This document shows, in pieces, positions 15,563-20,391 of a DNA stretch of 20,391 nucleotides. Origin of the DNA: an uncultured Shinella sp. Its GTDB lineage: Bacteria > Pseudomonadota > Alphaproteobacteria > Rhizobiales > Rhizobiaceae. The stretch's first letter is position 1. Every line of letters starts with the position of its first letter. The stretch covers positions 1 to 20,391 of the forward strand of contig NZ_CAMLFY010000081.1 of NCBI RefSeq assembly GCF_946479415.1, read 5' to 3'. Below the pieces are notes generated by a model. It was given only the letters and a program-made list of their open reading frames with translations, was not told the DNA's origin and did no database searches. A program made the translations under genes and the position numbers.

Positions 15563-17629
15563 ATGCAAGACGACAACAACGACCTCTTCGCCAACATGCC
15601 TTCCGAGCCCGAGCGCCAGCCGGCCAAGCCGGTTGAAAAGCCCGTTGCCGCAGCGCCCGAGCCGGCCCGCGAAGCGCGCCCGCCGCTGAGCGAAGGCTCC
15701 GGCGGCTACGACGCCTCGGCGATCCGCGTTCTCGAAGGCCTCGAGCCGGTGCGCATGCGCCCGGGCATGTATATCGGCGGCACGGACGAGAAGGCGCTGC
15801 ACCACCTCTTCGCCGAAGTCATCGACAACTCGATGGACGAGGCCGTGGCCGGCCACGCCAACTTCATCGACGTCAATCTCGACGCCGAGGGCTTTCTGAC
15901 CGTCACCGACAACGGTCGCGGCATCCCGGTGGAAAACCACCCGCAGATGCCGGGCAAGTCCACGCTCGAAGTCATCCTCACGGTGCTGCATGCCGGCGGC
16001 AAGTTCGACGGCAAGGCCTATGAGACCTCCGGCGGTCTGCACGGCGTCGGCGTCTCCGTCGTCAACGCGCTCTCCGACGAGCTCGAAGTCGAGGTCGCGC
16101 GCAACAAGAAGCTCTATCGCCAGCGGTTTTCTCGCGGCAAGCCGGTCGGCGGGCTCGAAGAACTCGGCGACGTGCACAACCGCCGCGGCACCAAGGTGCG
16201 CTTCCATCCCGACCCGGAGATCTTTGGCGCGCATGCCCGTTTCGATCCGGCCCGTGTGTTCCGCATGGCCCGCTCGAAGGCCTATCTGTTCGGCGGCGTC
16301 GAAATCCGCTGGAGCTGTGATCCGTCGCTGCTGCCGGAGGGGTCGGAGACGCCGGAAAAGGCCGTCTTCCACTTCCCCGGCGGCCTGAAGGATTATCTGC
16401 AGGCGACGCTCGGCAAGGAATACACCGTCACCCGCGAGATTTTTGCCGGCAAGAGCGAAAAGTCCGGCGGCCACGGCTCGCTGGAATGGGCCGTCACCTG
16501 GTACGGTGGCGATTCGCTGATCCATTCCTATTGCAACACCATCCCGACAGCCGATGGCGGCACGCACGAAGCGGGTCTTCGCATCGCGCTCACCAAGGGC
16601 CTCAAGGCCTATGCCGAACTGACGCAGAACAAACGCGCCAAGGATATCACCACCGACGACGTGATGATCTCGGCGGTCGGCATGCTCTCGGTCTTCATTC
16701 GCGAGCCGGAATTCGTCGGCCAGACCAAGGACAAGCTCGCCTCCGTCGAGGCCCAGCGCATCGTCGAAAACGCGCTGCGCGACCCCTTCGACCACTATCT
16801 CGCCGACAATCCGGCCGAGGCGGCAAAGCTGCTCGAATGGGTGATCGAGCGCGCGGAAGAGCGCATGCGCCGCCGCAAGGAGAAGGAAGTCTCCCGCAAG
16901 ACGGCCGTGCGCAAGCTGCGCCTGCCCGGCAAGCTGGCCGACTGCTCGCAGAACTCCGCCGAGGGTGCCGAACTCTTCATCGTCGAGGGTGATTCGGCCG
17001 GCGGCTCGGCCAAGCAGGCGCGCAACCGCTCCAACCAGGCGATCCTGCCGCTGCGCGGAAAGATCCTCAACGTCGCCAGTGCCGGCCGCGAAAAGCTCGG
17101 TGCCAACCAGCTGATCTCCGATCTGGTGCAGGCGCTCGGCTGCGGCACGCGCACGAAGTACCGCGAGGAGGATCTTCGCTACGAGCGCGTCATCATCATG
17201 ACCGATGCCGACGTCGACGGCGCGCATATCGCCTCGCTGCTCATCACCTTCTTCTATCAGGAGATGCCCGACCTCATCCGCGGCGGCCATCTCTACCTCG
17301 CCGTGCCGCCGCTCTACCGCCTCAGCCAGGGCGGCAAGACGCTTTACGCCCGCGACGACGGCCACCGCGAGGAGTTGATGCGCACCGAGTTCAATGGCCG
17401 CGGCAAGGTGGAAATCGGCCGCTTCAAAGGTCTCGGCGAGATGCTGCCGGCGCAGCTCAAGGAAACGACGATGGACCCGGCCAAGCGCACCATCCTCAAC
17501 GTCGTCATCGACGACGTCGATTTCGAGGGCACGCGCACGGCCGTCGACGACCTGATGGGCACCAAGCCGGAAGCCCGCTTCCGCTTCATCCAGGAGCGCG
17601 CCGTCTTCGCCGACAACCTCGACATCTGA
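15563..17629 (+). CDS. parE: DNA topoisomerase IV subunit B (ParE)
   Basis: ParE is the ATPase subunit of topoisomerase IV, which with ParC unlinks daughter chromosomes. The 688-residue protein has a variable N-terminal leader (1-48). The GHKL ATPase domain shows IRVLEGLEPVRMRPGMYIGG, E85/N89 in EVIDNSMDEA, DNGRGIP (116-122) and GGLHGVGVSVVN, and the TOPRIM domain has EGDSAGG (475-481) and TDADVDG (547-553). The length and the IGGTDEKALHHLF segment fit alphaproteobacterial ParE better than GyrB, which is about 800 residues. The ATG at 15563 has only a weak ribosome-binding site. The 298-bp upstream region shared with the divergent hydrolase gene has no clear -35/-10, but carries a LexA-type site next to the start. 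A terminator follows the stop. Confidence 0.94.
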   Translation: MQDDNNDLFANMPSEPERQPAKPVEKPVAAAPEPAREARPPLSEGSGGYDASAIRVLEGLEPVRMRPGMYIGGTDEKALHHLFAEVIDNSMDEAVAGHANFIDVNLDAEGFLTVTDNGRGIPVENHPQMPGKSTLEVILTVLHAGGKFDGKAYETSGGLHGVGVSVVNALSDELEVEVARNKKLYRQRFSRGKPVGGLEELGDVHNRRGTKVRFHPDPEIFGAHARFDPARVFRMARSKAYLFGGVEIRWSCDPSLLPEGSETPEKAVFHFPGGLKDYLQATLGKEYTVTREIFAGKSEKSGGHGSLEWAVTWYGGDSLIHSYCNTIPTADGGTHEAGLRIALTKGLKAYAELTQNKRAKDITTDDVMISAVGMLSVFIREPEFVGQTKDKLASVEAQRIVENALRDPFDHYLADNPAEAAKLLEWVIERAEERMRRRKEKEVSRKTAVRKLRLPGKLADCSQNSAEGAELFIVEGDSAGGSAKQARNRSNQAILPLRGKILNVASAGREKLGANQLISDLVQALGCGTRTKYREEDLRYERVIIMTDADVDGAHIASLLITFFYQEMPDLIRGGHLYLAVPPLYRLSQGGKTLYARDDGHREELMRTEFNGRGKVEIGRFKGLGEMLPAQLKETTMDPAKRTILNVVIDDVDFEGTRTAVDDLMGTKPEARFRFIQERAVFADNLDI

Positions 17630-17662
17630 CGCGGTTTCGGCCGGACACCGCGCCTTATTTTT
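17630..17662 (+). terminator. Intrinsic terminator after parE
   Basis: CGCGGT (17630-17635) pairs with ACCGCG (17647-17652) around an 11-nt loop. It is followed by CCTTATTTTT and begins directly after the parE stop codon. Confidence 0.7.
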
Positions 17663-17712
17663 GCGGCAATACCCGCCTCTAACCGGCATCGTTCAACGCG
17701 GAAAGGACAGCC

Positions 17713-18144
17713 ATGAAAGCTGCGCTCATCGTCATGACGATCATGGGTTGCGACGACAGCGCGACCCAGTGCCACTATATCGATACGGTGCCGAAGAGCT
17801 GGCATAGCGTGGCGCTGTGCGACGCCCAGGCCGAAACCTACATCAACAAGCATCAGGACAAGAACTATCCGGTCATCGTCGCGGTCTGCGAAAGCAACAA
17901 GGACCGCATGACCGCCGATGTCGCCAAGCCCATCCCCGAGGCAAAGCCGGCGGAAACCGCTACGCAGGCCGAAATCCCCGTGCCCGCCGAGACGGCGGAA
18001 GCACGGCAGGGCCTTGCGACCCGCACGCTGAATTTCGTGAAGAAAGCCATTCCGGACGCCGCCTCCCTGAAGGCCGCGGTCGTCAAGCCGGTGCGTTATG
18101 CCGAGGACGGCTATAGCTGGGTCGTAAAACGCTTCGCCGACTAG
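17713..18144 (+). CDS. Small conserved-looking protein with four cysteines, unknown function
   Basis: I do not recognise a named family. The 143-residue protein begins MKAALIVMTIMGCDDSATQC. The N-terminal third looks like a compact fold with four cysteines (C13, C20, C36, C59), which could bind a metal or form two disulfides. Residues 70-95 are a Pro/Ala/Glu-rich linker, and the C-terminal part (about 98-143) is an amphipathic stretch ending in YAEDGYSWVVKRFAD. The N-terminal hydrophobic run is too short and lacks basic residues enough to call a signal peptide firmly. GGAAAGGA lies before the ATG. It follows the parE terminator, so it probably has its own promoter. Its stop overlaps that of the convergent DUF2336 gene in a shared CTAG. 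Confidence 0.78.
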   Translation: MKAALIVMTIMGCDDSATQCHYIDTVPKSWHSVALCDAQAETYINKHQDKNYPVIVAVCESNKDRMTADVAKPIPEAKPAETATQAEIPVPAETAEARQGLATRTLNFVKKAIPDAASLKAAVVKPVRYAEDGYSWVVKRFAD

Positions 18145-19268
18145 GCCGCTTCACGCGACGCGATGAGCGCATAGCTGCGCGCCGTCTGCCGCTGCTCGGC
18201 GATCGCCAGGCGCTCGACCAGTTCCAGCATGGACTGGCAGGCCGAATTGCCGGCGGCGCGCGCCCGCGACAAAAGCAGTTCGGACACGGAGAAATCACTT
18301 TCCCCGCCCTTGGCTTCCCGCCGCCAGAGCATGGTCGCCTCAGTAAAGAGCGTGCTGATATCCCGGCCAAGTCCCGCCGTTTCATAGAGCGCGCGCACCG
18401 CCGCTTCACGACCATCGGAAAGGATGGAGCGGACCCGCCGCTCCGCCTGCCCCGAAAGATTGGTGATGGCGGCCGCGAAGAATTCGACGCGGCCGGTGCA
18501 CAGCGCATGCATCAGGAAAACCGGCGTCAGGCGTCCCGTGAGGCGCAGGTGTTCCACAAGATCAGGCATTTCCGCCGACGTCACATCCGCGACCATGCCG
18601 ATCGTCGCGACATCGCAAGCCTCGCGCGTGATGCGCTCCACCCGGTTTCCGCCGATCGCCGCCTGGATGAGGCCGAAGCCGGCGAGCGCCGTGCCGATCT
18701 TCTCGACCAGCGCCTGGCGCGCATCGCTCGGCAGGTCGTCGCGGTCCAGCAGCAGCGCGCGGATTTCCGCGTCGTCGCCGAGACGCTCGGCAATACGGCC
18801 CAGGCTGCGGCGCGAAAGAATCGCGCCTTCGTTTTCCAGCAGGGCCAGCACATCGGGCGCCTCGCCGATTTCCGCCATGGCGGCGCAAACGGCGCGCGAA
18901 ACATAGCTGCGATGGGCAATCAGCATGCGCGTCACATCGCTGCCCTTGGCGGCGAGATCGACGAGATCGGCATCCGTCAGCAGCGACGAACACAGGATGA
19001 TATGGGCGGCGATTTCCGGCTGGTCTTCGGCGAGCGGAAGAATGACGGCGCGCGGCGCATCCTCGCATTCGGCCAGAGCTTCGGCCAAAGCGAGCCGCAC
19101 CTTCGGCGCCGGGTCATCGAGCAGAAACATCATGGCCATTTCGGCGGCGCGGCGATCGTCGGGCGCGATGCGCGCCTTTGCGTAAGCCTTCGCCAACACA
19201 CTGGCAGCCTTCGCCCTGTCGGCTGCCCGTGCGGTCTCGACCCAACGAAGAAAAGCATGAACGATCAA
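18141..19268 (-). CDS. DUF2336 (HEAT-like helical repeat) protein
   Basis: The 375-residue, all-helical protein matches DUF2336 proteins, which are common in alphaproteobacteria. The N-terminal part (AAEMAMMFLLDDPAPKVRLALAEALAECEDAP and the following repeats on LLTDADLVDLA) reads like HEAT-type helix pairs, which usually mediate protein contacts. No catalytic motif is seen and the function is unknown. There is no ATG near the start. The frame opens after a TAG, and two TTG codons are available at 19280 and 19268. I prefer 19268, because GGGG lies at a suitable distance before it and the protein then begins IVHAFLRW, which fits the family as I remember it. It is divergent from the CitE-like gene. 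Confidence 0.82.
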   Translation of the reverse strand: MIVHAFLRWVETARAADRAKAASVLAKAYAKARIAPDDRRAAEMAMMFLLDDPAPKVRLALAEALAECEDAPRAVILPLAEDQPEIAAHIILCSSLLTDADLVDLAAKGSDVTRMLIAHRSYVSRAVCAAMAEIGEAPDVLALLENEGAILSRRSLGRIAERLGDDAEIRALLLDRDDLPSDARQALVEKIGTALAGFGLIQAAIGGNRVERITREACDVATIGMVADVTSAEMPDLVEHLRLTGRLTPVFLMHALCTGRVEFFAAAITNLSGQAERRVRSILSDGREAAVRALYETAGLGRDISTLFTEATMLWRREAKGGESDFSVSELLLSRARAAGNSACQSMLELVERLAIAEQRQTARSYALIASREAA

Positions 19269-19395
19269 TGGACGCCCCAAACGCCTGCACCAGCTACGGA
19301 AACCACGCTAACGCCAAAGTGTTTAAGATTGGTTCACCATATCCATTAACCGACCGGTCATTGCCAGACGCGGCCGCCAGGCCCTATGAAAAGCC

Positions 19396-20031
19396 ATGAC
19401 ACCGCTTCCCCGCACCCTGCGCGCCCTCGCTCCTGATCAGCCGATCCCCGCCGCCCGGCGCGGCGTGCTGATTCCCGTCGAACGGATCGGCGAAACGGAT
19501 ATCGGCGGCGCCATCGTGATGGTCGAGACCGACTCGGATATCGCCGCGCTTCAAAAAGCCCACACCGCCGGCGCCGCACTGATCGCGCTGACTGGCTGCC
19601 GCACCGGCACCGATCTCCAGCGCCTCGCGACTTTGCTATCCGTCGCGGAGGCCGAGATTGCTCGCCCCGAAGGAGGCACACAGATCCTCGCCTTCACGGA
19701 TGGCATCCTCCCCGCCCCCGCCGCACGGGAAAGCCTTGCGGGAAAATCGGCGCGCTTGGCCGGTCTGGTGTGGGACCAGAGGGCGCTTACGGCTACCCTC
19801 GGAGCCACCCGCGCGAGAACGGACGCCGGCGATTGGACCGCTGCTTTCGCCGCCGCCCGCGCCGCCACCCTGCTGACCGCCGCAGCCGCCGGCGTGCCCG
19901 CCTACGATTCGGCAATCGACCTCGAGGAGGAGGAGGCTTTGGATCGGGCCTTGAAACGATCCCGCACCGAAGGCTTCTTCGGCCATGTCACCGTTGCACG
20001 GCCACGCGCCGCAGCGATTGAAGCAAGCTGA
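19396..20031 (+). CDS. Short CitE/HpcH-aldolase-like protein, possibly catalytically altered
   Basis: The 211-residue protein resembles the C-terminal half of the citrate lyase beta/HpcH-HpaI aldolase family: LVWDQRALTATLGATR (124-139), the helix AFAAARAATLLTAAAAGVPAYDSAIDL (150-176) and TEGFFGHVTVARP near the end, in the place of the family's GFxGKxxIHP. Family members are about 280-300 residues, so the N-terminal barrel strands are shortened or very diverged. The family Glu-Asp pair (as in GpEDL) aligns with Arg129-Ala130, and the upstream family Glu is also not obvious, so metal-dependent C-C lyase chemistry is doubtful. It may be a regulatory or degenerate homologue. The assignment rests on these C-terminal similarities alone. 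It is divergent from the DUF2336 gene across 127 bp. Confidence 0.6.
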   Translation: MTPLPRTLRALAPDQPIPAARRGVLIPVERIGETDIGGAIVMVETDSDIAALQKAHTAGAALIALTGCRTGTDLQRLATLLSVAEAEIARPEGGTQILAFTDGILPAPAARESLAGKSARLAGLVWDQRALTATLGATRARTDAGDWTAAFAAARAATLLTAAAAGVPAYDSAIDLEEEEALDRALKRSRTEGFFGHVTVARPRAAAIEAS

Positions 20032-20099
20032 GCCGCAACTCCAGTCACCCTGACATCAACGTCCCCTCGCGACCCTACCGACCGGCGCGCCCCTCTCCT

Positions 20100-20239
20100 C
20101 CGTCACCCCGGACTTGATCCGGGGTCCAGCAACCGTGCGTTCGCGCGGTGAGAAAACACCTTACCCATCCTCGCCGTCACAGGCCTTCCGCGCTGCGGAC
20201 GCGGCGCTGCTGAATGCCGGATCACGTCCGGCATGACGG
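20100..20239. repeat. RIME/MITE-like intergenic element with 32-bp inverted ends
   Basis: The ends (20100-20131 and 20208-20239) are inverted copies of each other, identical at 26 of 32 positions. Each is itself palindromic: CCCCGGACTTGATCCGGGG on the left and a version with TGCCGGAtcacGTCCGGCA on the right. The middle holds another hairpin (ACCGTGCG with CGCGCGGT near 20132-20149). The whole 140-bp unit has no coding capacity and looks like the Rhizobium intergenic mosaic elements. I cannot see other copies in this window. Confidence 0.7.
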
Positions 20240-20391
20240 AAGTGAGGTAGGCACGCCCGACGATGCGGCGTTTGCCACCCCGTTTGCGATGACCGCCGCA
20301 CGAAAATCACCACACATTTTCCCCGCTCCCCAAACCTGTGCCTACAATCCTCCCATCCCGTCACGGATACACTGCCAGGCGTGGCAGCGAG
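20240..20391. other. Non-coding end of the window; nothing assignable
   Basis: Together with 20032-20099 and the repeat, this makes 360 bp after the CitE-like stop without a recognisable gene. A TACAAT at 20343-20348 could be a -10 element for a gene beyond the window, but no good -35 precedes it. A small palindrome (TGCCA-ggcg-TGGCA) lies near 20373. Confidence 0.4.

Noticed and set aside
15563..17629. Naming this gene gyrB
   Set aside because: At 688 residues, with the IGGTDEKALHHLF segment, it fits alphaproteobacterial ParE. Rhizobial GyrB is about 120 residues longer.
15452..17689. A long minus-strand open frame opposite parE
   Set aside because: It is antisense to parE, with low-complexity Gly/Ala/Val/Asp translation typical of high-GC shadow frames.
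19320..19345. A CtrA-like site (TTAA-N7-TTAA) between the DUF2336 and CitE-like genes
   Set aside because: TTAA-N7-TCAC matches only one full half-site, and the nearby TTAACC lacks a partner at the right spacing.

Overview
The window is a high-GC chromosomal segment of an alphaproteobacterium, most likely a member of the Rhizobiaceae. The basis is the tpiA-secG-pyrG order, a ParE-type topoisomerase IV subunit, a DUF2336 protein, an alphaproteobacterial-type LexA site, and a RIME-like palindromic intergenic repeat ending in the Rhizobiales palindrome CCCCGGACTTGATCCGGGG. The genus cannot be fixed from the sequence alone. I see no phage, insertion sequence, tRNA, rRNA or CRISPR.

Layout. 1-134 is the tail of an FAD-dependent oxidoreductase. 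232-2378 holds a metallophosphoesterase translationally coupled to a Ser/Thr kinase fused to a universal-stress domain. 2375-3976 holds a GlxA-type AraC regulator divergent from an isochorismatase-fold hydrolase. 4028-5275 is a GT21-like lipid glycosyltransferase with a good Pho box in front of it. 5282-8794 holds a TetR regulator divergent from an MFS exporter, with three copies of one palindromic operator between them, then a MATE exporter. 8849-12015 (minus strand) is the housekeeping tpiA, secG, pyrG block. 12174-14375 is a secreted caspase-like/Sel1 protein and a small secreted partner. 14380-15264 (minus) is an exported alpha/beta hydrolase. 15563-17629 is parE, with a GAAC-N7-GAAC LexA-type site just before its start. 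17713-18144 is a small Cys-containing protein, 18141-19268 (minus) a DUF2336 protein, and 19396-20031 a short CitE/HpcH-like protein. 20100-20239 is a 140-bp inverted-repeat element. No gene is seen after it.

Regulation is where the sequence says most. The TetR/MFS region has two overlapping divergent promoters and three CATACGnnnCGTATG sites. The glycosyltransferase looks phosphate-controlled, which fits a role in replacing phospholipids with glycolipids during phosphate starvation. parE looks like an SOS target. The least described units are the phosphoesterase/kinase-USP pair, the caspase-Sel1 pair, and the CitE-like protein that seems to lack its metal ligands. Genes are tightly packed, and two convergent pairs end on a single shared CTAG.
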